Assembly: GCF_001399685.1 (NCBI RefSeq)
Contig: NZ_JTHN01000128.1
Span: forward strand, 21,221-85,220
Direction of reading: 5' to 3'
DNA length: 64,000 bases
From: Paenibacillus sp. A3
GTDB taxonomy: Bacteria > Bacillota > Bacilli > Paenibacillales > NBRC-103111
The translations under genes and the position numbers were made by a program. Shown here in pieces: positions 52,424 to 61,021 of the stretch (its first letter is position 1; each line of letters opens with the position of its first letter). The notes under the pieces are model-generated. The model saw only the letters and a program-made list of their open reading frames with translations, was not told where the DNA came from and ran no database searches.

Positions 52424-52510
52424 ATTGACGTAAAGGACAAGGTGGAGAGGCGGTTAACACCTTAAACGAATCACTATTCCGTAATGTTTCCGAACCAGCG
52501 AGTGATTCCT

Positions 52511-53458
52511 TCATTTATTGTTTGCATTGGATTCGGATCCGGATCCGATAGAGAAATCGCCCAGGGAATATTTAATAGATTTCTTGTTTGAATTTTCAGA
52601 TCGAATGTTACTACTAACAATCCCGCCTAAAATAATGATTACTCCAATCCACTGAGGCAAGCTTATGGGTTCAGCCAGCACTAAAGAGGACATTGTAATG
52701 ACAATCGGCAGTTCGGATGCTGTCAGAATCGTTCCCAATCCTGAACCAACATGCGGCATTCCAATGGAAAACAAAAGGGGAGGAAGGACGACCCCGAATA
52801 TACCCAGTGCTAATCCATAAGGAATCAACCCCATGAATACATCCAAATCCAATAAAAACGATGGCGGGAATACGATAAATACGGTTAATACACCCCCCGT
52901 GGAAAGAAGAGCACTTTTTAAAATGGGAGGGGTTGCTTTTTCAACAGAACTACTCAAAAAAACGAATGTGGAAAAGGTTAATGCAGCAAGCATTCCCCAA
53001 AAGCTTCCCAACCATGACAACGCCATGCGTTCCTGAAACAGTACATTGGCAGCCAAAATGGACCCAATGAGAAGCAACACAATGGAAGTAAGCTTACTCT
53101 TTGTCGGCCTTCTCTTATGGAACAACCACTCCAGCAGGGCTCCGATCCAAACAAATTGAAACAAAAAAACAATAGCCAGCGAAGCGTTTAGGGTTTGTAA
53201 GGCTTGATAATAGAATATACCTGTTAGCCCAAATGGAACTCCAGATAGAATAAGCTTTGAAGTTTGTATACGAGTTAGTTTTTTCTTTTTGGTAAATAAA
53301 ACAACGAGCCAAGTAAGCACAGCTCCGAAAAAATACTGCCCTCCAGTTACTGCTGACACTGTGAAACCTGCTGTATAAGCCAATTTAACAAATGTAGACA
53401 ATATCCCATAACAGCAGCCTCCTAAAAAAACAATCAATGCATAGTGCCATAATTTCAT
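52511..53458 (-). CDS. EamA/DMT family transporter
   Basis: A 315-residue protein with ten membrane helices in two EamA repeats (residues about 8-140 and 155-290). Family features: GGQYFFGAVLTWLVVLF, then LFQFVWIGALLEWLFHKRRP, and the late ELPIVITMSSLVLAEPISL. Likely an exporter of metabolites or drugs. ATG 53458 follows AAGGAGG. The frame extends in phase upstream to ATG 53554 through a leader (see the next entry), which I take as regulatory. Confidence 0.9.
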   Translation of the reverse strand: MKLWHYALIVFLGGCCYGILSTFVKLAYTAGFTVSAVTGGQYFFGAVLTWLVVLFTKKKKLTRIQTSKLILSGVPFGLTGIFYYQALQTLNASLAIVFLFQFVWIGALLEWLFHKRRPTKSKLTSIVLLLIGSILAANVLFQERMALSWLGSFWGMLAALTFSTFVFLSSSVEKATPPILKSALLSTGGVLTVFIVFPPSFLLDLDVFMGLIPYGLALGIFGVVLPPLLFSIGMPHVGSGLGTILTASELPIVITMSSLVLAEPISLPQWIGVIIILGGIVSSNIRSENSNKKSIKYSLGDFSIGSGSESNANNK

Positions 53459-53621
53459 ATTAATCCTCCTTTTTTGAATGCAAAAAACCACACAAATGAC
53501 CAGTAAGGCCTTTGTGTGGCGAAAATAGAGATGAATCTCCAGAAAAGTCCACATTATCCTAAATAGGTTTTAGGTATTCCGTTTCGGTAACAACAATATA
53601 CCATACTTTGGTCGTTGTCAA
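53459..53621 (-). promoter_or_regulatory. Attenuator leader of the EamA gene
   Basis: Promoter: TTGACA (53621-53616) and TATTGT (53598-53593), spacing 17. A leader frame starts at ATG 53554 (MWTFLEIHLYFRHTKALLVI...). Inside it an intrinsic terminator stands at 53481-53519: CCACACAAA with TTTGTGTGG and then TTTTTT, only about 23 bases upstream of the transporter start. From memory, this resembles the leaders of tet(M)-type and other antibiotic-inducible resistance genes, where ribosome stalling or amino-acid shortage lets polymerase read through. It could respond to a ribosome-targeting drug. Confidence 0.6.
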
Positions 53622-53821
53622 TCACGAATACATTCGAACCACAAAACGAGTGTACAGGCTTGATTTGCCGCCTGTTACCGAAATTCGTCAATGGAATTCA
53701 TTGAATAATGGCAAAGGAGAAATGTGGAAAAGGTTGAGAGATTTTAGTTCACTCTCTGACGTCGAAAGAGGATGTCGATGATATCCGGTGCAGCTTCCGG
53801 TACTTTTGAAGCCTTGGTTCT

Positions 53822-53864
53822 AAAAAGGTCGATATTTCTGAGAATAGAGAAATCGACCTTTTTA
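53822..53864 (-). terminator. Bidirectional intrinsic terminator downstream of the MarR gene
   Basis: AAAAAGGTCGAT (53822-53833) pairs with ATCGACCTTTTT (53852-53863). The space from 53622 to 53821 shows no gene. Confidence 0.8.
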
Positions 53865-53945
53865 CTGTTTGTAAATTCCAAAGAGCCGCCAGTTGGTTGA
53901 TCGGCCAAGACCTACTTACCTGCCCAATCAAAGCTTCGCAAATCA

Positions 53946-54419
53946 TTACTGCCGTTCCAGCTTCGAAGCAAGCTGTTCGGTAATTTTGTCGATCATGGCG
54001 AAGAACAGAGTCTTCTCCTCGTCGCTCAGCGGTTCAAGCATATCGGTAAGCAGCTGCCGCCGGATTTCCATGGCGTTCTTCACGAAGGCAGCGCCTTGCT
54101 CCGTGAGTGCGATACGTACGGTGCGGCGGTCCGAGTCGCTGCGCAGACGGACGATCAGGCCGTCTTCCTCCAACTGATTCAGCGCAATCGTCGTTGCGCC
54201 GGAGGAAAGCTGCAATCGTTTGGCGATATCGGCGACCATGCAATTTTGGTTATGATAGATGGTCTTAAGAATGTAGTATTTCGTGTTGTTCATCCGCCAA
54301 TGCGGCTCTTTGTGCTTTTGCTCGATGAGCTTCATTTTGTATTTCAGGAACGTTTCCGCCAGTCTGTTCATCGAGTCGAATTCATGGGCGGACGTGTCCG
54401 GAGGCTGGTTTGCGGACAT
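53946..54419 (-). CDS. MarR family transcriptional regulator
   Basis: A 157-residue winged-helix repressor (CMVADIAKRLQLSSGATTIA, then LNQLEEDGLIVRLRSDSDRR) with the conserved DxRxxR wing. AAGGAG precedes the ATG. It is divergent from an HlyD/DHA2 efflux operon, with a perfect palindrome at 54528-54548 over that promoter, so it very likely represses the pump and is released by a drug-like ligand. Confidence 0.92.
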   Translation of the reverse strand: MSANQPPDTSAHEFDSMNRLAETFLKYKMKLIEQKHKEPHWRMNNTKYYILKTIYHNQNCMVADIAKRLQLSSGATTIALNQLEEDGLIVRLRSDSDRRTVRIALTEQGAAFVKNAMEIRRQLLTDMLEPLSDEEKTLFFAMIDKITEQLASKLERQ

Positions 54420-54527
54420 GGGGCTTCTCCTTACTTTGTTCGAAATAGGGCAGACAGATCAAGTATACCGGATTTTATTACTAATTGTGTTCCGTTTTTT
54501 TTCATGCTAAAGTTGTTTTATCGCAAA

Positions 54528-54567
54528 ATTACTTTATTATAAAGTAATTAATATATTAAAATATAAT
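54528..54567 (+). promoter_or_regulatory. MarR operator and efflux promoter
   Basis: ATTACTTTA, TTA, TAAAGTAAT (54528-54548) is a perfect palindrome covering the expected -35; TATAAT stands at 54562-54567 and the ribosome binding site follows at once. Confidence 0.7.
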
Positions 54568-54583
54568 GGAGGAGAGAAATCGA

Positions 54584-55219
54584 ATGAAAGGACGTATGTT
54601 TGCAGCCAATATTATTGGCGTTGTTCTTATTGTATTGTTAGCCTTCGGCGGATTTTATTATTATGATCAGTCGTCCAAATATATTAAGACCGAGGATGCT
54701 CGGATTGCGGGCGATGTGATCGCGGTATCCGCCCCGGCGGGCGGTACGTTGTCGTCCTGGAGCGGGAAGGAAGGCGGGATGATTGCCAAGAATGGCAATG
54801 TCGGTCAAGTCTCCGAAGGCTCGAAAACGGTGAACGTCGCTGCCCCGATTGACGGCACGATCGTCAAAAATCAGGCCAAGGAAGGCCAAATGGTTCAGCC
54901 CGGCCAGCCGCTGGCGCAGCTTGTCGATATGAAGAACCTGTATGTGACGGCCAACCTGGACGAAACCGACGTGAAAGACATTCAAGTCGGGTCGGCGGTG
55001 GACATTACGGTGGACGGCGATGCCGACACGACGTTGAAAGGAAAGGTCGAAGAGATCGGACATGTGACGAACTCCGTATTTTCTTTGCTGCCTTCCGCCA
55101 ATACGAGCGGGAATTATACGAAAGTGACGCAGAAGGTACAGGTCAAAATCTCGATGACGAACTATTCGGATTCTGTCCTGCCGGGAATGAACGCCACGGT
55201 TAAATTGACGAAAAAATAA
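54584..55219 (+). CDS. HlyD/EmrA-type efflux adaptor protein
   Basis: A 211-residue single-pass membrane protein (helix ANIIGVVLIVLLAFGGFYYY) with a lipoyl-like domain (IAVSAPAGGTLSSW, then VNVAAPIDGTIVKNQAKEGQ) and a beta-barrel domain, but without the long coiled-coil hairpin of Gram-negative EmrA. That short form is usual in Firmicutes. GGAGGAGAG precedes the ATG. Works with the DHA2 pump 38 bases downstream. Confidence 0.87.
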   Translation: MKGRMFAANIIGVVLIVLLAFGGFYYYDQSSKYIKTEDARIAGDVIAVSAPAGGTLSSWSGKEGGMIAKNGNVGQVSEGSKTVNVAAPIDGTIVKNQAKEGQMVQPGQPLAQLVDMKNLYVTANLDETDVKDIQVGSAVDITVDGDADTTLKGKVEEIGHVTNSVFSLLPSANTSGNYTKVTQKVQVKISMTNYSDSVLPGMNATVKLTKK

Positions 55220-55257
55220 TGGCTTACTTCTAATATCTTATAAAGAAAGGAGCTGCA

Positions 55258-56898
55258 ATGATGGCTTCTCCGCGAGAAACGAAAGAAAACCGGGGCGGCT
55301 TGTCAGGATATGGGAGTTTATTGACGGTGCTGATGCTGGGCTTGTTCCTGGCGATCCTGAACCAGACACTGCTGAACGTCGCACTCCCCCATCTGACGGC
55401 CGACTTCGGCGTCAGCACGAGCACGGTGCAATGGCTGCTCACCGGCTATATGCTGGTGAACGGGGTTCTGATCCCTTTATCCGCGTACTTGATTGAACGG
55501 CTTGGGGTCCGGCGTTTGTTTTTGATCGCGATGCTCTCCTTTACGGCAGGGGCGCTGATCTGCAGCATCGCTCCAAGCTTTCCGGTCATGCTGACCGGGC
55601 GTCTCATCCAAGCGATCGGCGGCGGCGTTCTGACTCCGCTGGTGATGAGCGTCATCTTGTTTATATTCCCGCCGGAGATGCGGGGGAAAGGGATGGGGCT
55701 GTTCGGGCTCGCGATGATGTTCGCCCCGGCGGTCGGACCGACCTTGTCCGGATGGATTGTACAAAATTACGACTGGCATTGGCTGTTTACGGGAATGCTC
55801 CCGTTCGGCGTGTTGGTGCTCATTATTGCTTTTTTCAAGCTGAAAAATATCGAAGAGCCTAAAAAAATCAAGCTGGACACCTTCGGCACGGTCACCTCGA
55901 TCTCTGGGGTGGGGCTTCTCTTGTACGGGCTTAGCGAAGCAGGGTCCAGAGGATGGACGGACACCGTTGTCTTGTCCTGCATCGTTGCCGGATTCGTTCT
56001 GCTTATCGCGTTTGTCATCCAGCAAGCGCGCTCGGAAAACCCGATGCTGGATATGCGGGTGTTCCGCTACGGCGTCTTTTCGCTGTCAACCGTGATCAAC
56101 GTGTTCGTCACGGCCAGCATGTTCGCGGGCATGATTCTTCTGCCGCTTTATTTGCAGAACCTGCGGGGCTTTACGCCGCTCGATTCCGGATTGATGATGC
56201 TGCCGGGGGCGATCGTGATGATGATCATGTCGCCGATCTCCGGAACGCTGTTCGACAAGATCGGTCCGCGCCCGTTGGCGGTCGTCGGAATGATCATTAC
56301 GACGGTGACGACGTACGAATTCACTACGCTGACTTTGGATACGTCTTACGGTTATATTGTTGCCATTTATATGGCGCGTTATTTCGGTATGTCCTTGTTG
56401 ATGATGCCGATCATGACGGCCGGAATGAATCAGCTTCCACGGGAGCTGAGCAAGCACGGGACGGCGATGTCCAATACGCTGCGCCAAATCAGCGGTTCGA
56501 TCGGGACAAGCTTGATTACGACGATTTTTACCAATCGTTCGACCGTTCATTATGCCGCTTTCACGGACCGGATGGATACGACGGACCCGGCCTTCATGGA
56601 CTCGTTCAGTGCGCTCGTTAACCGGATCGCCGCGGCGGCGCATCTGCCGCTGACCGAAGCGAAAACGCAAGCGGCAGCGGCGTTAGCCGGAGAAGCGAAG
56701 CTGCAGGCGACGGTGATGGGGATTAACGACGCCTTTTTCTGGACGACCATCATTTCGGTGGTCGGGCTGGGCTTGAGTGTATTCTTGCGTGATGTGAGAA
56801 AAGATAAGCCGAAGCGGACCCTGCATAGTCCTGAGGAGACGAATGCGCGTACGATGGAGGTTATTTTGCTCCCGTCGCCGGGGCAAACGGCGCGATAA
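55258..56898 (+). CDS. DHA2 family MFS multidrug transporter (EmrB/QacA subfamily)
   Basis: A 546-residue, 14-helix drug:proton antiporter. Motifs: LNQTLLNVALPHLTADFGVS in helix 1, LIERLGVRRLFLIAMLSFTAG (motif A loop) and the helix-5 motif C at MMFAPAVGPTLSGWIVQNYD. Pairs with the adaptor encoded before it and is controlled by the divergent MarR protein. AAAGGAG precedes ATG 55258 (a second ATG is at 55261). Followed 22 bases later by a flavodoxin gene, perhaps in the same operon. Confidence 0.92.
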   Translation: MMASPRETKENRGGLSGYGSLLTVLMLGLFLAILNQTLLNVALPHLTADFGVSTSTVQWLLTGYMLVNGVLIPLSAYLIERLGVRRLFLIAMLSFTAGALICSIAPSFPVMLTGRLIQAIGGGVLTPLVMSVILFIFPPEMRGKGMGLFGLAMMFAPAVGPTLSGWIVQNYDWHWLFTGMLPFGVLVLIIAFFKLKNIEEPKKIKLDTFGTVTSISGVGLLLYGLSEAGSRGWTDTVVLSCIVAGFVLLIAFVIQQARSENPMLDMRVFRYGVFSLSTVINVFVTASMFAGMILLPLYLQNLRGFTPLDSGLMMLPGAIVMMIMSPISGTLFDKIGPRPLAVVGMIITTVTTYEFTTLTLDTSYGYIVAIYMARYFGMSLLMMPIMTAGMNQLPRELSKHGTAMSNTLRQISGSIGTSLITTIFTNRSTVHYAAFTDRMDTTDPAFMDSFSALVNRIAAAAHLPLTEAKTQAAAALAGEAKLQATVMGINDAFFWTTIISVVGLGLSVFLRDVRKDKPKRTLHSPEETNARTMEVILLPSPGQTAR

Positions 56899-56920
56899 GT
56901 GAACCAGGAGGGGGATAAAA

Positions 56921-57448
56921 ATGAAAATATATATCGTATACGATAGCGAAGGCGGACATACCGAGGCATTGGCGCACGCCATCGCTGCAGGAGCCGCCCT
57001 TGTCGAGAATGCCGAGGTGCAGGTGCATAGCGTGCAGGAAGCGGACGTCAGAGCTCTACCGGAGGCGGATGCGATTATTTGGGGCTGTCCCGGACATTTC
57101 GGAACGATCAGCGCCGGGCTTAAAGCATGGATCGATAAGCTCGGCTATTTGTGGGCGCAAGGCAAGCTGATCGATAAAATCGGCGGCGTATTCTGCACGA
57201 CCGCGACGGAGCATGGAGGCCTTGAGTCGACGATGGTCAGCCTGATGACGCCGATGCTGCATCAAGGCATGATCGTTGTCGGTCTGCCGGGCAATATACC
57301 GCAAAACGCCACCTACGGCTCGTATTATGGTGTAGGCGTGACGTGCCCGATCGATAGCGAAGAGCTGCTCAGCGGGCAGGGCAAAGAGCTAGGCCGAGCT
57401 TTCGGGAAGCGGATTGCCGAGGTTACGCGGAGATTTGCGCGTACTTGA
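56921..57448 (+). CDS. Flavodoxin family / WrbA-like NAD(P)H:quinone oxidoreductase
   Basis: A 175-residue flavodoxin-fold protein: FMN phosphate loop [15 protein letters not shown], then the aromatic stacking and oxidase-like segments [19 protein letters not shown] and [19 protein letters not shown], as in WrbA. Two-electron quinone reduction would protect from redox stress when the efflux operon is induced. AGGAGGGGG precedes the ATG. Confidence 0.85.
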   Translation: MKIYIVYDSEGGHTEALAHAIAAGAALVENAEVQVHSVQEADVRALPEADAIIWGCPGHFGTISAGLKAWIDKLGYLWAQGKLIDKIGGVFCTTATEHGGLESTMVSLMTPMLHQGMIVVGLPGNIPQNATYGSYYGVGVTCPIDSEELLSGQGKELGRAFGKRIAEVTRRFART

Positions 57449-57483
57449 GCGGAAGACTCAGGCGGACGGAAGGAGGAAGCGAG

Positions 57484-57993
57484 ATGACCGTTCCTGTCAT
57501 TTGCATCGCAATAGCCGTCATTCTGGTTATTGTTCTCATCATGTATAATATGCGATCGATGATGTCTGCGCCTGTCCCCCGGAGCGAGCGGCAGTTTCCC
57601 GGCCATTCGGAGGAGGCGCCGGGGCAGGGGCTGCCAGTGGAAGAGCCTGCGGGTCCGGCTGTGCAAGAAGCCGCAGCGACGAAGCGCCCCGGGGCGAATC
57701 AGGAGAGAGCCGAGGCAACTACGGTCCAAGTGCCTCAGGCGGCGGAACAGGAAGCTGAGGTTCGGGCGGCACAAAAGCCCATAGCACAATCGGGCCGGGC
57801 GCTTGCTCCCGAAGCCGATGCGGAAGCCGCGCCGACCTCGGCCAAGCTTGCCGATCCGGAATATCGTGAGGCGCTCCGCGGGTTCGCCCAACCGGCAAAG
57901 CCCGGGAAGCCGTCCGAGAAAGCCGTCGAAGCTCCCATGAAGGACGACGACTTCCGTACGGCGCTGCGGTCGATGCACAACAAGAAGCAATAA
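57484..57993 (+). CDS. Single-pass membrane protein with a low-complexity Ala/Pro/Glu tail
   Basis: A 169-residue protein: N-terminal membrane helix VICIAIAVILVIVLIMYNM, then a long disordered Ala/Glu/Pro/Gln-rich cytoplasmic region, and a short conserved-looking end (ADPEYREALRGFAQP, then DDDFRTALRSMHNKK). Start 57484 follows GGAGGAAGCG. Function unknown. Confidence 0.65.
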   Translation: MTVPVICIAIAVILVIVLIMYNMRSMMSAPVPRSERQFPGHSEEAPGQGLPVEEPAGPAVQEAAATKRPGANQERAEATTVQVPQAAEQEAEVRAAQKPIAQSGRALAPEADAEAAPTSAKLADPEYREALRGFAQPAKPGKPSEKAVEAPMKDDDFRTALRSMHNKKQ

Positions 57994-58566
57994 TACGATT
58001 TCGGAAAAAGACTTCATTACTTTGGGTTATCGCATGAGCGACCTGAGGTCATGGAGTCTTTTTGTGCGTTGGAAGTCAACTCAATTACCAATTACAAGCC
58101 CCGTATCTGGGTGGATTTTCGATGTGGTCACCTAGTTATCCACGGAGTTATACACATAATAAACAGCCTATCCAACGGAAATCTTGTCTAGGGGCTTGTT
58201 ATTATTCACATATTCACAAAATGGGTTATACACACCCGGATTTGGAAATTTTGCTTCCATGGGTATGATTCTTTGGTATTGTAATATTTGTAAAAGTGGT
58301 GTTTCCTTTGGACAAAAAGGACAGAAAGAGACCCACAAGCAACGGGCTGTGGGTCTAAAGGGTTTATATATTAAAAAGGGGGTCGAGGATTATTATAGCC
58401 TGCGAACATTAAGGGACGATGAAAATTATATTTCATTTATATTACAAATCTGATAAATCGGAATAATGCAACGACAGGCCGGCATAACGATCTAGGAAGC
58501 AAACTTGCAGAAACATTTTTTGGCAGCGCTTACAAAAATCTTTGCCGAAGGGGGAAAGGTACCTGC
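57994..58566. other. Intergenic region with DnaA boxes and a hairpin; no gene
   Basis: Apart from the DnaA-box cluster (separate entry), there is a perfect 9-bp inverted repeat, AGACCCACA (58329-58337) with TGTGGGTCT (58348-58356), without a clear T-run on the plus strand. Short open frames here lack ribosome binding sites and I do not accept them. Confidence 0.4.
58136..58234 (+). promoter_or_regulatory. Cluster of DnaA boxes
   Basis: TTATCCACG (58136-58144), TTATACACA (58148-58156), TTATTCACA (58202-58210) and TTATACACA (58226-58234), all on the same strand; three match TTATNCACA exactly and one differs at the last base. An additional ATATTCACA overlaps at 58210-58218. It is not next to dnaA/dnaN, so it is probably a DnaA-titration or reactivation-type site, or a DnaA-regulated promoter. 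Confidence 0.6.
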
Positions 58567-59841
58567 GTGAAAAAATATGTGAATTCCCCGACCGCCTTCG
58601 CCTTGGGCATGCTCGCCATGATGATCCCGACTCAAGCGTTCAGCGCGTTCTACAGCTACTACTATGTAGAGAAGCTGGGTCTTGGCGTAGGGCTAGCCAC
58701 GCTTGCAAGAACGATTTACCTGATCTGGGATGCGCTGGGCCAGCCCTTGTTCGGCTATTTATCGGACCGGACGCGCAGCCGCTTCGGACGGCGCAAGCCG
58801 TGGCTCGTGGGCTCCGTTCCGCTGTTCATGCTGACGTTCGTTATGGTGTTTGCCGTCCCGGACGGCTTGTCCGGCTATGGCTTGTTCGCCTGGTTTCTGA
58901 TCGCGCTCGTGCTGTTCGAGAGCGTCTCGGCCATTCTGTGGGTGAACTACGGAGCTTTGTTCCCGGAGCTGTTCCGGGGCGAACGGCTGCGGGCCAAAGC
59001 ATCCGCCATTCAGCAGAGCTTTCAGATCGCCGCCATTCTGATCGGCTCGGCGCTGACGCCGGTGTTGTTTGCCGCGATGGGCTTCGGACGGATGGCGCTT
59101 GTGTATGCCGCTGCTTTTGCCGTATTCATGCTTTTCTGCGCCGCGTCCGTGAGGGAAAGCGAGGAAGCCCGTCAAGAACCGCCGCTTCGGCTGCGGGAAG
59201 CGTTCCGCGAAACGCTCAAAAACCGCGTCTTCTTGTTGTTCAATCTGGCCAACTCGTTCGCGCAGACGGTGAACGGGCTGATCGGGTCGATGATTCCGTT
59301 TTATGCCAAATACGTTCTGCGCATCCCGGAATCGCAAGTCTCCCTGCTGCTTGCCTCCGTATTCGTGTCGGTCATTCCGCTGGTTGCCGTGTGGTATTGG
59401 ATCGTTCGCAGACTGGGGGCGGTCCGGAGTTGGCGGCTTTCCTTGGCTGTGTACGGGCTATCCGTCATTCCGCTGTGGTTCGGCAGCAATCTTGCGGGGG
59501 GCATCGCGGCAGGCGTTACGGTCGGGTTCGGCTTGGCGGGCTTTCTGGTGACGCCGCCCGTGCTCGGCAGCCAGATCATCGACCGGGACTTCGAGCAGAC
59601 CGGACACCGGAGAGAGGGAGTCTATACCGCGGTCGGGGGGTTCATTACGCGTTCGAGCGGCTTGATCTCGGCGTTGGCTTTCTGGGTGGTCGGGTTGCTG
59701 TTCGGGTATGTGAGCGGGGAGCAGCCGGGGCCCGATCCGCAGGGCACGTTCCGCTATTTGATCAGCGTTGTTCCCTTTTGTTTGCTGGCGGTGTCGTTTC
59801 TTATCGCCGTGACCCTCCAATTCCCGGACAAGCGCGAATGA
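58567..59841 (+). CDS. GPH-type (MelB-like) MFS sugar transporter
   Basis: A 424-residue, 12-helix transporter. N-terminal region YLIWDALGQPLFGYLSDRTR with SRFGRRKPWLVGS is the glycoside-pentoside-hexuronide signature. Members are cation:sugar symporters. Start GTG 58567 after GGGGGAAAGG. No sugar-degrading gene is beside it, so the substrate is open. Followed by a weak terminator. Confidence 0.88.
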   Translation: MKKYVNSPTAFALGMLAMMIPTQAFSAFYSYYYVEKLGLGVGLATLARTIYLIWDALGQPLFGYLSDRTRSRFGRRKPWLVGSVPLFMLTFVMVFAVPDGLSGYGLFAWFLIALVLFESVSAILWVNYGALFPELFRGERLRAKASAIQQSFQIAAILIGSALTPVLFAAMGFGRMALVYAAAFAVFMLFCAASVRESEEARQEPPLRLREAFRETLKNRVFLLFNLANSFAQTVNGLIGSMIPFYAKYVLRIPESQVSLLLASVFVSVIPLVAVWYWIVRRLGAVRSWRLSLAVYGLSVIPLWFGSNLAGGIAAGVTVGFGLAGFLVTPPVLGSQIIDRDFEQTGHRREGVYTAVGGFITRSSGLISALAFWVVGLLFGYVSGEQPGPDPQGTFRYLISVVPFCLLAVSFLIAVTLQFPDKRE

Positions 59842-59843
59842 AA

Positions 59844-59868
59844 AAAACTGCCGCGCAGCAGCAGTTTT
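59844..59868 (+). terminator. Weak hairpin after the GPH transporter gene
   Basis: AAAACTGC (59844-59851) pairs with GCAGTTTT (59861-59868). It lies between two convergent genes. Confidence 0.5.
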
Positions 59869-59894
59869 CCGTGTAAATTATGAGGCGGTGAGAT

Positions 59895-60131
59895 TTAATT
59901 CTTGATAGGTCTGCCATCGGAATCGGTAAAACTCCCAACGGCGATCATGATAAAATCAATCAATGTCCAGATACCGAAGCCTCCCAAGGTAATCAGCATC
60001 AGGATGCCGGTTCCGACCTTGCCTACGTAGAAGCGGTGAACGCCAAGCGATCCCAAGAAGAAAGCCAGAAGCAGCGCGGCTACAAAGCTTTTCGGACTCT
60101 TGTGTTGATGTTGCGGTGTAGTATAATCCAC
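59895..60131 (-). CDS. TM2 domain membrane protein
   Basis: A 78-residue protein with two membrane helices joined by the TM2 hallmark: FVAALLLAFFLGSLGVHRFY, then VGKVGTGI and FGIWTLIDFIMIA. Start GTG 60131 is 8 bases after GGAGG; the longer frame to ATG 60173 has no site. Function of TM2 proteins in bacteria is unknown. Confidence 0.83.
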   Translation of the reverse strand: MDYTTPQHQHKSPKSFVAALLLAFFLGSLGVHRFYVGKVGTGILMLITLGGFGIWTLIDFIMIAVGSFTDSDGRPIKN

Positions 60132-60320
60132 AGTGATTCCTCCATTAACAACAGTAAATTTTGAAATGCTCATTTGTATCTATCGGCAGGCGCTTATCCA
60201 AAAGTTAGTTTTCTTTTCTAAATAATTCTTAATAATTGCAGCTTATTTTTGCCGGCGGCGATATTTGCCTTTACGTACGGAATGTGGTAAAATGAAATAA
60301 ATGTTTATAAATGAAACCGG

Positions 60321-60388
60321 AATTCACATATTGAAAAAGGTGACATTTTTTACATGATACTTTTTTCAATGTGTGAATTTTTTAATTT
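60321..60388 (+). promoter_or_regulatory. Structured 5' leader hairpin upstream of cspA
   Basis: AATTCACA-TA-TTGAAAAA (60321-60338) pairs with TTTTTTCAA-TG-TGTGAATT (60361-60379) and is followed by TTTTTT. This is a terminator-like hairpin within the AT-rich leader of the cold-shock gene. It could act as an attenuator/thermosensor, or end a transcript from upstream. Confidence 0.5.
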
Positions 60389-60436
60389 TGGTTAAAAATG
60401 AGCATATTAAATTTATTAATTGTGGAGGTCACACCC

Positions 60437-60640
60437 ATGCAAACAGGTACAGTAAAATGGTTTAACGCAGAGAAAGGCTACGGCTTCATCGAAGTTGAAG
60501 GCGGCAGCGACGTATTCGTGCACTTCAGCGCGATCCAAGGCGAAGGCTTCAAGTCCCTGGACGAAGGCCAACGCGTTGAATTCAACGTTGTTCAAGGCAA
60601 CCGCGGACCGCAAGCCGAGAACGTTGTAAAAGTTTACTAA
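60437..60640 (+). CDS. Cold shock protein (CspA family)
   Basis: A 67-residue single cold-shock domain: [20 protein letters not shown] (RNP-1 motif KGYGFIE) and [11 protein letters not shown] (RNP-2). Acts as an RNA chaperone. GGAGG precedes ATG 60437. The long structured leader upstream fits post-transcriptional cold control. A terminator follows, then another cold-inducible gene, ydjO. Confidence 0.96.
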   Translation: MQTGTVKWFNAEKGYGFIEVEGGSDVFVHFSAIQGEGFKSLDEGQRVEFNVVQGNRGPQAENVVKVY

Positions 60641-60649
60641 GCAGCAAGC

Positions 60650-60680
60650 CCGCTTCTAACGCAAGTTAGGGGCGGTTTTT
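60650..60680 (+). terminator. Intrinsic terminator after cspA
   Basis: CCGCTTCTAAC (60650-60660) pairs with GTTAGGGGCGG (60665-60675), loop GCAA, then TTTTT. Confidence 0.85.
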
Positions 60681-60713
60681 CTTTTAGTATTGCGATCGGA
60701 AAGGGGAATGGCC

Positions 60714-60941
60714 GTGAATTATCGTAAAAAGATGTTTGAGGAGATCCCCAAGGAAGAGACCAAGATCTGGTCCTGTACGAAAGAAGACTGCAACGGGTGG
60801 ATGCGGGACAATTTTATGTTCGAGCATAAACCGACATGTCCGCTGTGCCAGTCTCCCATGGTCAGCGATACGAGAATGCTGCCGGCTTTGGCGAACTCGG
60901 CGCCGGATCAGCGTCCGGTCAAGACCGGGCAAGAGGAATAG
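60714..60941 (+). CDS. YdjO-like cold-inducible zinc-binding protein
   Basis: A 75-residue protein matching Bacillus YdjO: EETKIWSCTKEDCNGWMRDN and PTCPLCQSPM, four Cys forming a zinc site. Start GTG 60714 is 7 bases after AAAGGGG; ATG 60708 is the alternative. Its place after cspA supports a cold-shock role. Own terminator. Confidence 0.85.
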   Translation: MNYRKKMFEEIPKEETKIWSCTKEDCNGWMRDNFMFEHKPTCPLCQSPMVSDTRMLPALANSAPDQRPVKTGQEE

Positions 60942-60951
60942 GCGCGAATTT

Positions 60952-60997
60952 GACAGCCGCCGTTCAAGTTGTTAACTTGAATGGGCGGTCTTTTTTG
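60952..60997 (+). terminator. Intrinsic terminator after ydjO-like gene
   Basis: GACAGCCGCC...TTCAAGTT pairs with AACTTGAA...GGGCGGTC, loop GTT, followed by TTTTTT. Confidence 0.85.
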
Positions 60998-61021
60998 TAG
61001 GTTCCGAGTGAGGTGATGAGG

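Noticed and set aside
58062..58268. 68-codon frame across the DnaA boxes
   Set aside because: No ribosome binding site and the sequence is explained by the repeated DnaA boxes.
58542..59876. 444-codon frame on the plus strand overlapping the GPH transporter
   Set aside because: Arg-rich alternative frame without membrane helices or motifs; the 58567 frame has a clear transporter pattern.
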